Shown: piece after piece, positions 1-8,202 of the stretch
Layout of the letters: every line of letters begins with the position of its first letter
How positions within the stretch are numbered: the first letter of the stretch is position 1
Assembly (NCBI GenBank): GCA_034004605.1
Contig: JAVEWJ010000001.1
Location: forward strand, 609,800 to 673,799
Direction of reading: 5' to 3'
DNA: 64,000 nucleotides
Origin: JAVEWJ01 sp034004605
GTDB lineage: Bacteria > Patescibacteriota > Gracilibacteria > UBA1369 > LOWO2-01-FULL-3
Notes under the pieces: model-generated
Databases searched by the model: none
Told to the model about the DNA's origin: nothing
The model's input: only the letters and a program-made list of their open reading frames with translations
Made by a program: the position numbers and the translations under genes

Positions 1-2439
1 CTAAAGAAAACCTTGGATAATAAAATTGCTCAAGGTGAGTCTAAAGTGCTTGAAAAAGTTGAAAAGAAAGAGAAAAAGTCTGTGCTTGATATGGCAATTT
101 CTGCCGGCAAAAGCGAGAGTAAAAAAATTGAACAAGAGAAGGTGGTTGATAGTCATAAAGAAAATGCGGATAGTCGGAAGGAGGAAGAAGAGATAAAAAA
201 GAAATCCGGTGAGGATACTTTTTCGGGTGATGAAATGAAGAAAACCAGAGAAATGTGGCAAAAAATAAGTAAGAATAAAGATTTGAAAGGTGGCGATTTT
301 CCTGAAAATAAAGAAACAACTAAGGGAGAGTCTAACTCCGATATGGATGCAAAAAATCAGGAAAAAGAAATGGAAGAAAAAATCAGAGTGCAAAAGGTAC
401 AAAAGAAAAAGAAAATACTTGAAAAGGCAGTAGATGTTGAAAAGGTTGATAAAAAGCCATTAAAAATTGAGACAAATAATGACGGCGAAAAGAATTCTGA
501 AAAGGCTGAAATAAAACCAAAAGAATCGAAAAATATTACAAATGAAAATGACAGTGGTCTTCCTTCTCCTAAAAAAGATAATTCTTCAATAGAAAAAAGT
601 GATGAACAAAAACACGGAGACAAGCTTTTGGAAGGGGAAAAAGATGTGAATAAAAATAAAAAAGCAAAAGAAATTTCAGAAGATTTGAAAGAAAACAAGA
701 CGCCGGTTTCGGTTTCTAAAGACAATACTTCCGAAGATAATGAAAAAAACAAGGTAGAGTCTTTAAAGCCTGCTTCTTTCGGATCGGGTGATTCTCAAAA
801 ACCCAAGGTAGAGTCTTTAAAGCCTGTTTCTTTCGGATCGGGTGATGCTCAAAAACCTAAAGTCGAATCTTTAAAGCCTGCCTCTTTCGGATCGGGTGAT
901 GCTCAAAAACCTAAAGTCGAATCTTTAAAGCCTGCCTCTTTCGGATCGGGTGATGCTCAAAAACCTAAAGTCGAACCTTTAAAGCCTGCTTCTTTCGGAT
1001 CCGGTGATTCGCAAAAGCCCAAAGTGGAACCCTTGAAGCCTGCCTCTTTCGGATCGGGTGATGCTCAAAAATCCAAAGTCGAACCTTTAAAGCCTGCTTC
1101 TTTCGGATCCGGTGATTCTCAAAAATCCAAAGTCGAACCTTTAAAGCCTGCTTCTTTCGGATCCGGTGATTCTCAAAAATCCAAAGTCGAACCCTTGAAG
1201 CCTTTTAATCCGCCTACTCGAGATTTTCATAAATCTGATTCGGGTGAAAAAGTGGCTCCTCTTTCTTCGATGCCTTCCGGGAATCCGTTTGCAAAGACAC
1301 AGAATCCTCCTTCAAGCGGTGCAAAACCGGTGTCCTTTTCTCAAAATACTTCATTTAAACCTCCTGTTTCACCATCTGCAGGTCAAATTTCAATCAATCC
1401 TACAACTCCTTTTTCAGGCCATAGTCCGAATTTGACTCCTTCTTCAATACCTTCAAAGGAGGCTTTTTCTGTGAAGACTCCTGATTTATCATCTGTTCCG
1501 AAAGAATCTGTAAACGAGGCTCCTAAAACTTCCTCACCGATTACGGCTGAAGTGGTAAACAAAGCGCCGGAAAATGCAAAATCGGAAATTGAAACTTTTG
1601 ATGATTTCGATTCGGGTGAGGGGTTTTTTGATGTGCTTGCGGAAGCAGGTATTTCAAAGTCTTTGTTTTTTTGGATAGTCGGCGGTTTTCTTGTGATTAT
1701 TATTGCAATAGTTTTCTTTATTTTTGGAGGATATTCTTTGATTTTCGGGAAAAATAATGACACTCCTTCCGAGGATAAGCCGATTGTAAGTGAGAGTGTA
1801 GTGGGGGATGAGTCTTCTTTGATTGGCGCGATTGATGTTGGTGAAGTTTCTTCAGATAACGCGTATTTAAACGGTAGCCTTTCGGGTGTGAGCGCATCTT
1901 TTGTTATAGGCGATGAATACAACAGCAGAAGAGTTGATTTGGTTTATTATTTAGAGCTTTTAAGCCAAATGCAAAATGTGTATAGAGTGGATGTTTATTC
2001 TTATTTGGATAGAAATTCACAGAGGAGAGAAAGCCTTAATGATTTGCTTGATGATATGAGGGGGCTTCTTGAGGATGCTGATGTGTCGATCGTCGCTTTA
2101 AACAGAACTTTAAATAATCTTGATGCTTCCTACAAGCCGCTTCTTGAAAAGAGAGATAATTATGAAAATTCTTTTTTCAATTCCGTGGATACTTTCAAGG
2201 GATCTGAAGCTTATGATAATCTTGAATTTTTTATAGAATTTTCTCAGGATGCTATCGCTGTGAAGGCTTATTTCAGCGCTTATTCAAGTATACTCGATAG
2301 TATTTCGAAAATGGTTTCTCTGCTTTCTCCGAGGTATGATGATATTGTGGTAAACAAAGAGGCTTTGATAAAGGGTATTCGGGTGTTTGATATTCCGGAA
2401 AGCGATATTGAAGCGATTATACCTTTGAATAGAGAATAG
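1..2439 (+). CDS. Repeat-rich single-pass membrane protein (5' end outside window)
   Basis: The frame is open to base 1, so the true start probably lies upstream; the first possible start inside is a TTG at 13. Counting from there, residues 1-245 are very rich in Lys, Glu, Asp and Ser and should be disordered. Residues 247-390 hold eight tandem 18-residue repeats plus one partial unit (VE-S/P-LKPASFGSGD core). A Pro/Ser-rich linker follows. Residues about 549-573 form one strongly hydrophobic helix, followed by about 230 residues with helical, coiled-coil-like character at the C-terminus. With one helix and a charged N-terminal half, the repeats are probably cytoplasmic and the C-terminal domain outside, but the topology is inferred. 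I recognise no named family. It could be an envelope-anchoring or structural protein. Confidence 0.75.
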   Translation, partial: LKKTLDNKIAQGESKVLEKVEKKEKKSVLDMAISAGKSESKKIEQEKVVDSHKENADSRKEEEEIKKKSGEDTFSGDEMKKTREMWQKISKNKDLKGGDFPENKETTKGESNSDMDAKNQEKEMEEKIRVQKVQKKKKILEKAVDVEKVDKKPLKIETNNDGEKNSEKAEIKPKESKNITNENDSGLPSPKKDNSSIEKSDEQKHGDKLLEGEKDVNKNKKAKEISEDLKENKTPVSVSKDNTSEDNEKNKVESLKPASFGSGDSQKPKVESLKPVSFGSGDAQKPKVESLKPASFGSGDAQKPKVESLKPASFGSGDAQKPKVEPLKPASFGSGDSQKPKVEPLKPASFGSGDAQKSKVEPLKPASFGSGDSQKSKVEPLKPASFGSGDSQKSKVEPLKPFNPPTRDFHKSDSGEKVAPLSSMPSGNPFAKTQNPPSSGAKPVSFSQNTSFKPPVSPSAGQISINPTTPFSGHSPNLTPSSIPSKEAFSVKTPDLSSVPKESVNEAPKTSSPITAEVVNKAPENAKSEIETFDDFDSGEGFFDVLAEAGISKSLFFWIVGGFLVIIIAIVFFIFGGYSLIFGKNNDTPSEDKPIVSESVVGDESSLIGAIDVGEVSSDNAYLNGSLSGVSASFVIGDEYNSRRVDLVYYLELLSQMQNVYRVDVYSYLDRNSQRRESLNDLLDDMRGLLEDADVSIVALNRTLNNLDASYKPLLEKRDNYENSFFNSVDTFKGSEAYDNLEFFIEFSQDAIAVKAYFSAYSSILDSISKMVSLLSPRYDDIVVNKEALIKGIRVFDIPESDIEAIIPLNRE
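751..1203 (+). repeat. Tandem 54-bp coding repeats (8 full + 1 partial)
   Basis: Units begin at 751, 805, 859, 913, 967, 1021, 1075 and 1129, with a 21-bp partial unit at 1183. Each encodes an 18-residue unit of the KVE-S/P-LKPASFGSGD type. Units 3 and 4 are identical at DNA level and units 7 and 8 nearly so, which suggests recent duplication and a copy number that may vary between strains. Confidence 0.95.
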
Positions 2440-2442
2440 TGT

Positions 2443-2512
2443 GTAAAAATGTTGTTCATGATTCGGGTTGAACAGACTTTGTTTGTGGGTTTTTGAGTAA
2501 AAATATTGTTCA
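2443..2512 (+). repeat. 16-bp direct repeat pair upstream of the RelA/SpoT gene
   Basis: Two near-identical 16-mers, GTAAAAATGTTGTTCA at 2443-2458 and GTAAAAATATTGTTCA at 2497-2512, differ at one base and lie 54 bp apart. They sit between the end of the preceding gene and the likely promoter of the RelA/SpoT homologue. They may be a regulator site; the role is unknown. Confidence 0.5.
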
Positions 2513-2530
2513 AATAATTTTCTTGATAAA

Positions 2531-2560
2531 TTGGACAAATTTTTGTGTTTTTGTTATCTT
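2531..2560 (+). promoter_or_regulatory. Likely sigma-70 promoter of the RelA/SpoT gene
   Basis: TTGGAC (2531-2536), an 18-bp spacer and TATCTT (2555-2560), followed by ATG at 2583. No Shine-Dalgarno sequence is visible before the ATG. Confidence 0.4.
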
Positions 2561-2582
2561 TGAAAAGGCTTAAAGATTCTTT

Positions 2583-4487
2583 ATGGACTATGTAGAAGCG
2601 TTAAGTGATTATTTTAAGGACGATGAAAAAAATCTTTCCATTTTGGATAAAGCTTTAAATTTCGCTACAGAGAAAACGAAGTCGCTAAATTGTAATCTTA
2701 CCGGCCTTTTTGATTTGGAATCTTTTTTGGCAATAAGACCCGACATTTCGAGTGTTGTTTCCGCTGTGATAAGCCCTATTTATGAGTCGGAACTTATTTC
2801 TGAGGAAGAGATAATTAATAATTTTGGGAAAGAAGTTTTTGAAATTGTGGATGCGATTAAAAAAATTCATTCGCTTAAATTTGAGGAAAACGACGAAAAA
2901 TCTCAGCTTGACGCTCTTCGAAAGCTTTTTGTGATAATGGCGAAAAATATAAGGGTGGTTTTTGTGGCTTTGGCTCAAAGACTTTATGTAATGCAAAATC
3001 TTTCGCAAATAAGAGTTGTGAGAGATAAAATGATGATTGCAAAAGAAACTTTGCAGCTTTATGTGCCTGTAGCCGGAAGACTTGGCGTGTATAGGATGAA
3101 AACTACGCTTGAGGATTTATCGTTTAAGTATATTTACGAGAAGGAATTTAATGAAATTGAGAAAGAGCTTGAAGTTTTTGGAAAAAGTAAGAGTAGAATT
3201 ATCGCTATTTTAAAACGAAAACTTGAGGATATTTGTAAGGATTTTTCGATAAATGCAGAGGTGTCTGGAAGAATCAAAAGCGTATACAGTATTCATAAGA
3301 AACTTCAAAAGAAGAATTTAAACAATTTGGCTGATTTGTACGATATTTTTGCTGTGCGAGTGATTGTGGATCATGGAAAGGATTTTGATACGGAAGAAGA
3401 TATTTCGAAACTTTATTTTTTACTCGGTGAAATTCATAATCGTTGGAGTCCGCTTCCTCATCGTTTTAAAGATTATTTGGCGAATCCGAAGCCGAATGGT
3501 TATAAAAGTATTCATACAATTGTGCTCGGTCTTCTTTCAAAAGAACCCCTTCAGCCTGTGGAAATTCAGATTCGTACGAAAGTGATGCATAATGAAGCGG
3601 AATATGGTGTTGCGGCGCATTGGCTTTATAAAAATGCAGGTAGTGATCCGGAGAATGAAAAAGTGAAGGCTCATTCGAATTGGTTAAAAGAGATTCAGAA
3701 AATTAATTCCGGAGATATGTCTGGTGATTTTTCTGTTTTTAAAGATAGAATTTTTGTGCTTACTCCTCGTGGAGAGATAAAGGATTTGCCGGTGGGGGCA
3801 ACTCCTATTGATTTTGCCTACAGTGTTCATACAGAGCTTGGGCATCGTGCATATTTGGCTAAAGTGTCGGATAAAGTGGTGCCATTAAATTATCCTCTTA
3901 AAAACGGAGATGTGGTGTATATCACTACAAACCCTTCCAATACACCGAAGTTGGAATGGCTTTCTTTTGTTAAAACACCCCTTGCTAAGTCAACCATCAA
4001 AGCCTATTTCAATGCGATGAATGTTGATTTTTATTTAAAGGAGGGGAAGAAGGCTATAAATAAACAACTTGAGCTACTTTCGAAGGATTTTCTTGATCAA
4101 AATTATTCGGTTTTGAAGGATTACAATCGACAAAATTTGACGCTTGAAGAAAGGGAAAAACTCATAATTGAAGTAGGAAAAGGATCACAGCAAGCCGGTG
4201 ATGTAATTCGAAAGGTTTTTCCATCGCTTTTTGAAGTGATAAAAAAGAAAGATGATTTTGTGAAAAAAGTGAATCATGAGGAAAGAAGAGACCTTATCGA
4301 TCGAATTGTGATTGGAGGTGAATCCAATTTGCCTCTAAAAATAGCCAAGTGTTGCAATCCGAAATATGGCGATGAAATTGTAGCTTATTTTAAGAAAGCC
4401 ACGATGCTTACTACCGTTCACAAAAAAACATGTAAGCATCTTAAAAATCTTGATGAAAAGAGATTAATGACTTCGGAGTGGAAGTAG
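2583..4487 (+). CDS. relA: RelA/SpoT homologue, (p)ppGpp synthetase with degenerate hydrolase domain
   Basis: Makes the alarmone (p)ppGpp from ATP and GDP/GTP in the stringent response. The order is the long-RSH order: a pseudo-hydrolase HD region (residues about 30-150), the synthetase domain (about 210-360), TGS (about 385-450) and a Cys-containing region (AKCCNP near 589). The synthetase motifs are intact: the G-loop around YSIHKK, then RFKDY at 294, NGYKSIH, and EIQIRT followed by MHNEAEYGVAAHW. In the HD domain the His and HD pairs are gone: the usual ADRLHNMR segment reads AQRLYVMQ. RFKD is the RxKD form usually found in bifunctional enzymes. At 634 aa it is shorter than typical RSH proteins and lacks a clear ACT domain. 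Probably synthetase only. It converges on recO with a 47-bp overlap. Confidence 0.88.
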   Translation: MDYVEALSDYFKDDEKNLSILDKALNFATEKTKSLNCNLTGLFDLESFLAIRPDISSVVSAVISPIYESELISEEEIINNFGKEVFEIVDAIKKIHSLKFEENDEKSQLDALRKLFVIMAKNIRVVFVALAQRLYVMQNLSQIRVVRDKMMIAKETLQLYVPVAGRLGVYRMKTTLEDLSFKYIYEKEFNEIEKELEVFGKSKSRIIAILKRKLEDICKDFSINAEVSGRIKSVYSIHKKLQKKNLNNLADLYDIFAVRVIVDHGKDFDTEEDISKLYFLLGEIHNRWSPLPHRFKDYLANPKPNGYKSIHTIVLGLLSKEPLQPVEIQIRTKVMHNEAEYGVAAHWLYKNAGSDPENEKVKAHSNWLKEIQKINSGDMSGDFSVFKDRIFVLTPRGEIKDLPVGATPIDFAYSVHTELGHRAYLAKVSDKVVPLNYPLKNGDVVYITTNPSNTPKLEWLSFVKTPLAKSTIKAYFNAMNVDFYLKEGKKAINKQLELLSKDFLDQNYSVLKDYNRQNLTLEEREKLIIEVGKGSQQAGDVIRKVFPSLFEVIKKKDDFVKKVNHEERRDLIDRIVIGGESNLPLKIAKCCNPKYGDEIVAYFKKATMLTTVHKKTCKHLKNLDEKRLMTSEWK

Positions 4488-5130
4488 CGAAACTCATTGA
4501 GGGGCTTAGTGCTTTTATCTCTGTGCCGTTTTGATTTTCGATTAGTCGTTTTGTGATGTCTTGGATGATGTTTTCGTCTTTTTCGTTTAGCGCGATTTTT
4601 AGTAGTTTGTCGAAATTTTCAATTTTCACATATTCAAAAAATCTTTTGTATTTTTCCGGGAGTTTTGTGCGAATTTCTTTGAAATCAGGGAGAAGGCCCA
4701 GTAGGTGAAGAAATTTTATGGTGTAGGTGGTGACTATGAGTCTTGATTTGTGTGATTTGTTTAGGTTTTTTAGAGTGGTTTCGAGAAGGTCAAAAAGTCC
4801 CGGTATTTTTTGATTTTCCAGAACGCATCTTTCGGTGATTTCAGCTATTTGAAGCGCGCAAATTGTTTTGATCAAGCTATCGTTAATCTTTTTTGGAGAT
4901 GAAATGGGTTTTATTTCTGTGAGGAGAGTGTTGCGTGGGCCGAAGTAAAGGCTTGCATCGGCGACTATAAGTGATTGTGTGTGGCCTAAAAATTTGCTTT
5001 TGTGTCTTCTTGCACCTTTTGCAATGAGACGCAGTTTTCCGTGTTCTTCGCTGTAAACGAAAAGCATTTTATCGGCTTCGCGAATGTTTCTGTGCCCTAA
5101 TATTATTAATTTTGTGTTTGATGTTCTCAT
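4441..5130 (-). CDS. recO: DNA repair protein RecO
   Basis: RecO helps load RecA onto SSB-coated DNA in the RecFOR pathway. The N-terminal 80 residues read as the RecO OB fold: a short strand ending in LGHRNIREADK, then the KLRLIAKGARRHKSKFLG segment typical of the family. A helical C-terminal domain with the ALQIAEITERC stretch follows. It has 229 residues, slightly short for the family, and no CxxC zinc pairs are seen. Its ATG follows the TAA of ftsX without a gap, so the two are probably translationally coupled. Its 3' end overlaps the 3' end of the convergent relA gene by 47 bp. Confidence 0.8.
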   Translation of the reverse strand: MRTSNTKLIILGHRNIREADKMLFVYSEEHGKLRLIAKGARRHKSKFLGHTQSLIVADASLYFGPRNTLLTEIKPISSPKKINDSLIKTICALQIAEITERCVLENQKIPGLFDLLETTLKNLNKSHKSRLIVTTYTIKFLHLLGLLPDFKEIRTKLPEKYKRFFEYVKIENFDKLLKIALNEKDENIIQDITKRLIENQNGTEIKALSPSMSFATSTPKSLISFHQDF

Positions 5131-6081
5131 TTAGATATGTTCACGAACTGCAAGGGAAGCGCTTACCATACTTAAAAATAATGTTCCAAGAAGTTGTGCT
5201 CCCAAAAGTGTGTAAATGTTTGTGTGTATTAGGCCGATTTCTTTTATTGCAGGGTTGAGTGAAAGGATAAAGAGCATAAGGAAGCAGAATAAAACAGATA
5301 ATGTGCCGTAGATGGCGGCTTCAATGATAAACGGCATTCTTATGAAACTATGACTAGCGCCGATTATTTTCATTACTTCGATTTCGCTTTTTCGGCTGAA
5401 AATTGTAATTTGGAGTGCATTTATCATTATGAGAGCGCCTCCGATAATGAAGGTGAGGATTATCCAGAAGAGGATTTGTCTTGCAAAGATTGAAAGGTGG
5501 TTTAGATTTTTCGAGATGGAATTTAGGGTGTTTAGGTCTTCGCTTTTTTGATTTGTGGAGGCAAGAATATTTGAAAATTTATCATCTGCCAGGTAAGAAA
5601 GGACTTTTTCATGATCCTGCGGGTTTTTTGTGGTGATGCTTAGGGATTTAGGAAGCGGATTTGAAAGGCCGTATTTTTCGAAAGCGAGGCTTAAATCGGG
5701 GTGGGTTTCCTTTAGGTCTTTAAGCGCTTTTTCTTTCGTGGTGTATTCTATTTGGCTTATTTCCTTGAGGGTTCCGAGATTTTTTATGAGTTTTTGAATG
5801 TCGCTTTCCGGCGCGCTTTCTTTGAGGTATACAACAAGGTCTATTTTTTCACTTAGTGTGGCAAGGCCTTTTTCTGCGAGAAAATTGATGGAAAGGATAA
5901 TATTGAAAATAAAAAGGATAATTGCCATTACGAATATTGTGGCTAAGGAAAGTACTTTGTTTCGCCAGATATTTTGAAGGCTTATTTTTAATATTGTGCC
6001 GGTTTTTGGGCTTTTAGATTGTTTTTTCGAGGGTGATGGAGTTGAGTTGGTTTTCTCTTTGGGGCTTTTCACTGTTTTCAT
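5131..6081 (-). CDS. ftsX: Cell division ABC transporter permease FtsX
   Basis: FtsX is the membrane half of FtsEX, which passes ATP-driven signals to peptidoglycan hydrolases at the septum. Visible here are a Lys/Ser/Pro-rich cytoplasmic tail (1-35), the NIWRNK segment before TM1 (about 42-65), an extracellular domain (about 66-200) with the VYLKESAP start, and three C-terminal helices (about 205-312). SRKSEIEVMKIIGAS between TM2 and TM3 is the conserved cytoplasmic coupling loop. Its start lies 68 bp inside the upstream nucleotidyltransferase gene. The next in-frame ATG is within TM1, so the overlap is probably real; a GTG nine bases in is an alternative. No ftsE gene lies in this window. 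Confidence 0.85.
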   Translation of the reverse strand: MKTVKSPKEKTNSTPSPSKKQSKSPKTGTILKISLQNIWRNKVLSLATIFVMAIILFIFNIILSINFLAEKGLATLSEKIDLVVYLKESAPESDIQKLIKNLGTLKEISQIEYTTKEKALKDLKETHPDLSLAFEKYGLSNPLPKSLSITTKNPQDHEKVLSYLADDKFSNILASTNQKSEDLNTLNSISKNLNHLSIFARQILFWIILTFIIGGALIMINALQITIFSRKSEIEVMKIIGASHSFIRMPFIIEAAIYGTLSVLFCFLMLFILSLNPAIKEIGLIHTNIYTLLGAQLLGTLFLSMVSASLAVREHI

Positions 6082-6529
6082 TTTTCATTTGTTTTTTAAG
6101 AAGTGAGGATTTGTAGATCTCGGGGCGATAAGGTGTAAGACGAACAATTCTTGTGTTTAGGCGGTTTTCGATAATTAAGCGTTCGAGGTTGTAAGTGAAG
6201 GCGAATTGGTCGTATCCGAGAGCTATAATATGAGGTTTTATTTGTTTTATGAATTTTGTCTTGTCTTTGATGTCGCCGAGGTAAATTTCGTCCACCCAAC
6301 CTGTGTTTTTTAGGTTTTTAAGCCTTGTATTTTCGTCCGCATCGGGGAGGTGTCCTTTGATGTTTTTTACCGTTTTGTCTCTTGCGATTATTGCGATTAC
6401 TTTGTCGCCGAGTTCGCGGGCTTGTCTTACGAGGTTTTCGTGGCCGGCGTGGAGGAGGTCGAATGTACCGAAGATCATTACTGTTTTTTCTTTGGAGGGC
6501 TTTGATGTCGAGGAATTTTTGTCGGTCAT
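6014..6529 (-). CDS. Cytidylyltransferase-like nucleotidyltransferase (TagD/RibL type)
   Basis: A member of the HxGH nucleotidyltransferase superfamily, whose members join CMP or AMP to a phosphorylated substrate. After about 15 Ser/Lys-rich residues comes the nucleotide-binding motif GTFDLLHAGH, then a Rossmann fold with the VDEIYLGD and IIALGYDQ segments typical of glycerol-3-phosphate cytidylyltransferase and archaeal FAD synthase. At 171 aa it is a single-domain enzyme. The substrate (glycerol phosphate, FMN or a sugar phosphate) cannot be read from the sequence. It sits between a small membrane protein and ftsX in one minus-strand unit. Confidence 0.75.
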   Translation of the reverse strand: MTDKNSSTSKPSKEKTVMIFGTFDLLHAGHENLVRQARELGDKVIAIIARDKTVKNIKGHLPDADENTRLKNLKNTGWVDEIYLGDIKDKTKFIKQIKPHIIALGYDQFAFTYNLERLIIENRLNTRIVRLTPYRPEIYKSSLLKKQMKNENSEKPQRENQLNSITLEKTI

Positions 6530-6530
6530 A

Positions 6531-6824
6531 TTAGTAAATTATGGTAAGAACGATAGTAACAAGTGTGATTATACCTGTAAAGGCGGCGAGAGAGTAGTCG
6601 AGGGATCTTCGCGGCCGGTCTTCGGGGAGAATCAAAAGGCGGAGCGAGGAAAGGCCGTAAATAAGGGCGGTAGTGATAAACGGAACGAGAAGAATTTTTG
6701 TAATGATTTGCGTAAGCTTGATTTCAATTCCGTTTGAAAGAAGTAGGAAAGCTAAAATATGCGCAAATCCGAGCGTTATAAAAAAAATGAGCGAAACTTT
6801 TTTGATATTTTCGATATTTTTCAT
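6531..6824 (-). CDS. Small membrane protein, three predicted helices
   Basis: A 97-residue protein with hydrophobic segments at about residues 9-29, 38-60 and 75-97 separated by a charged loop (EDRPRRS). It is the first gene of the minus-strand unit leading through the nucleotidyltransferase to ftsX and recO. The A of its ATG is only seven bases beyond the end of a good -10 box, so it is probably translated from a leaderless transcript. It resembles small membrane proteins found beside pilin or type IV secretion genes, but no such genes are near. No function assigned. Confidence 0.65.
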   Translation of the reverse strand: MKNIENIKKVSLIFFITLGFAHILAFLLLSNGIEIKLTQIITKILLVPFITTALIYGLSSLRLLILPEDRPRRSLDYSLAAFTGIITLVTIVLTIIY

Positions 6825-6830
6825 GCTCCG

Positions 6831-6859
6831 ATTATACTAAAAATGTGGCTTTGTGCCAA
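6831..6859 (-). promoter_or_regulatory. Strong promoter giving a leaderless transcript
   Basis: On the minus strand TTGGCA (6854-6859), exactly 17 bp, then TATAAT (6831-6836). The ATG at 6824 follows the -10 box after six bases, so the expected start of transcription coincides with the start codon. Confidence 0.75.
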
Positions 6860-6930
6860 AGGGGAGTTCGGGTGCGGAGGGCTGGGGTGGTGAATTTGAA
6901 TTGACAGGGCTTGAAATAGTGGGGTGGGTG

Positions 6931-6939
6931 TGGTATAAT
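6931..6939 (+). promoter_or_regulatory. Extended -10 promoter of the peptidoglycan-binding-like gene
   Basis: TGGTATAAT is an extended -10 box. A TTGACA at 6901-6906 lies 27 bp upstream, too far for a standard spacer. The leader between it and the ATG at 6966 is A-rich with no Shine-Dalgarno sequence. Confidence 0.6.
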
Positions 6940-6965
6940 TACTGGAATAAATAACAAAAATAAAA

Positions 6966-7820
6966 ATGAAAAAGGAAATGTTTAGTTTTATGGAAAAAAA
7001 GTTTGTGTTTTTTGCGGGTAGTCCCGAGAGGTCTAATGGTTCTGAATCTGAAAAAATAGCGCCTATAATCGAAGTTGGTGAAACTAAAGCTCCAGATGCT
7101 ACTGAGACTGCCGAAATGATGACTTTTGAGCCTTTGAATTTAGAAGTTTCAGATTCGGGAATTAGCTTTCCAGGTGAATCAAAAGAATTTGTAAAAGTGA
7201 TTGATTCTATGATACGTAATTACGAGCTTGGTGAGTGGGCTGCGATAAATTGGCAAATTTTGGGTGTAAATGATAATGAAGCTAATGTTAGGAAATTGCA
7301 AAAGGTCTTGGGGTTTTCGGGCAAAGAAGTTGACGGAATGATTGGACCAAAAACGTTGGCAAAATTAAAAGAATATTTGGAAGACCTTGATTTTGATGAT
7401 AATTCAGTTGAAACAATAGAGCCTAGTATCGAGTTTGCTTTGAGAAATTTCGAATCATTGAGTACCAATTATCTAAATTCGTTGTTAGGTACAGATTATA
7501 AACAGCTTTTGGTTGATTATGAGAAAAATTTTGAAGATGTATATTCTTATATGAGTGAAGTTCAGAAATCTTTTGGTGAATTACCATTAAGTGAATTTAA
7601 TAATGCGAATATTGAAAAAGTTTCCAAAACAATGGCGGAAAAATTATTTCAAGCTTTTTCTTCTATAAAACCTGAACTTAATGCTTTGGATTTTACTGAT
7701 GATGTAAACTTATCTGATTTTACTAAAGTTAAAAAACAAGTTTTAGATTCTGTTCCTCCAGATAATAGCTTTTTTAAGGAAATTAATTCACGATTTAAGG
7801 ATCAATTTAGAAAATTATAG
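6966..7820 (+). CDS. Protein with a peptidoglycan-binding-like domain
   Basis: 284 residues with no signal peptide or membrane helix. Residues about 95-140 look like a PG_binding_1 domain: the LQKVLGF, VDGMIGPKT and LAKLKEYL segments follow the family's LQ-LG-VDG-IGPKT pattern. The C-terminal half is helical and acidic and is not recognised. The N-terminus (a hydrophobic stretch, then FFAGSPE) resembles the N-terminus of the 1521-aa protein (NFSASPE), and the A-rich 5' leader is also of the same kind. If the domain works, the protein must reach the wall by a route not visible here. Monocistronic. Confidence 0.6.
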   Translation: MKKEMFSFMEKKFVFFAGSPERSNGSESEKIAPIIEVGETKAPDATETAEMMTFEPLNLEVSDSGISFPGESKEFVKVIDSMIRNYELGEWAAINWQILGVNDNEANVRKLQKVLGFSGKEVDGMIGPKTLAKLKEYLEDLDFDDNSVETIEPSIEFALRNFESLSTNYLNSLLGTDYKQLLVDYEKNFEDVYSYMSEVQKSFGELPLSEFNNANIEKVSKTMAEKLFQAFSSIKPELNALDFTDDVNLSDFTKVKKQVLDSVPPDNSFFKEINSRFKDQFRKL

Positions 7821-7914
7821 TGTTGAGTTTAGTTTTTCTTGAATAGGCGTTTTTCCATAATTTGACGCTTCTTTGTTTTTTCAATAATATCTTTTTGTCT
7901 TCTAAATTAAATTT

Positions 7915-8202
7915 ATGGTTGATGAAAAGGTTGTTTCGCATTTGGCGAAGCTTTCTAGAATCGGGCTTACGGAGGCGGAAACAAAGAGGCTTTCCAAGGA
8001 TTTAAGTAGTGTCTTTGAGTATATGGAGGTGATTTCGGAGGTGAAGACCGATGATTTGCCGGAAATAAGCCAGGTGAACGGACGCGAAAATGTGCTTGAA
8101 GACGATGAGGTTTTGCCTGCGGATTGTGAGCCTTCTTCGCTTCTTTCAGCGAGTTCGAATGAAACATATATGAATCAAATTAAAGTAAAAAAAGTAATAT
8201 AA
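7915..8202 (+). CDS. gatC: Asp-tRNA(Asn)/Glu-tRNA(Gln) amidotransferase subunit C
   Basis: GatC is the small structural subunit of GatCAB, which converts misacylated Glu-tRNA(Gln) or Asp-tRNA(Asn) to the correct form. At 95 aa it has the normal length. The pattern VSHLAKLSRIGLTEAE, a central helix ending in YMEVISEV, and the DDEVLPAD segment near the end are characteristic. Its TAA overlaps the ATG of gatA (TAATG), so the two are coupled. gatB is not in the window. Confidence 0.9.
   Translation: MVDEKVVSHLAKLSRIGLTEAETKRLSKDLSSVFEYMEVISEVKTDDLPEISQVNGRENVLEDDEVLPADCEPSSLLSASSNETYMNQIKVKKVI

Noticed and set aside
751..1203. CRISPR array
   Set aside because: The units are in frame, directly adjacent with no unique spacers, and encode an 18-residue repeat.
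6303..6737. Open frame on the plus strand over the nucleotidyltransferase and membrane protein genes
   Set aside because: It has no recognisable motif, and both minus-strand genes have family or membrane signatures plus a strong promoter.
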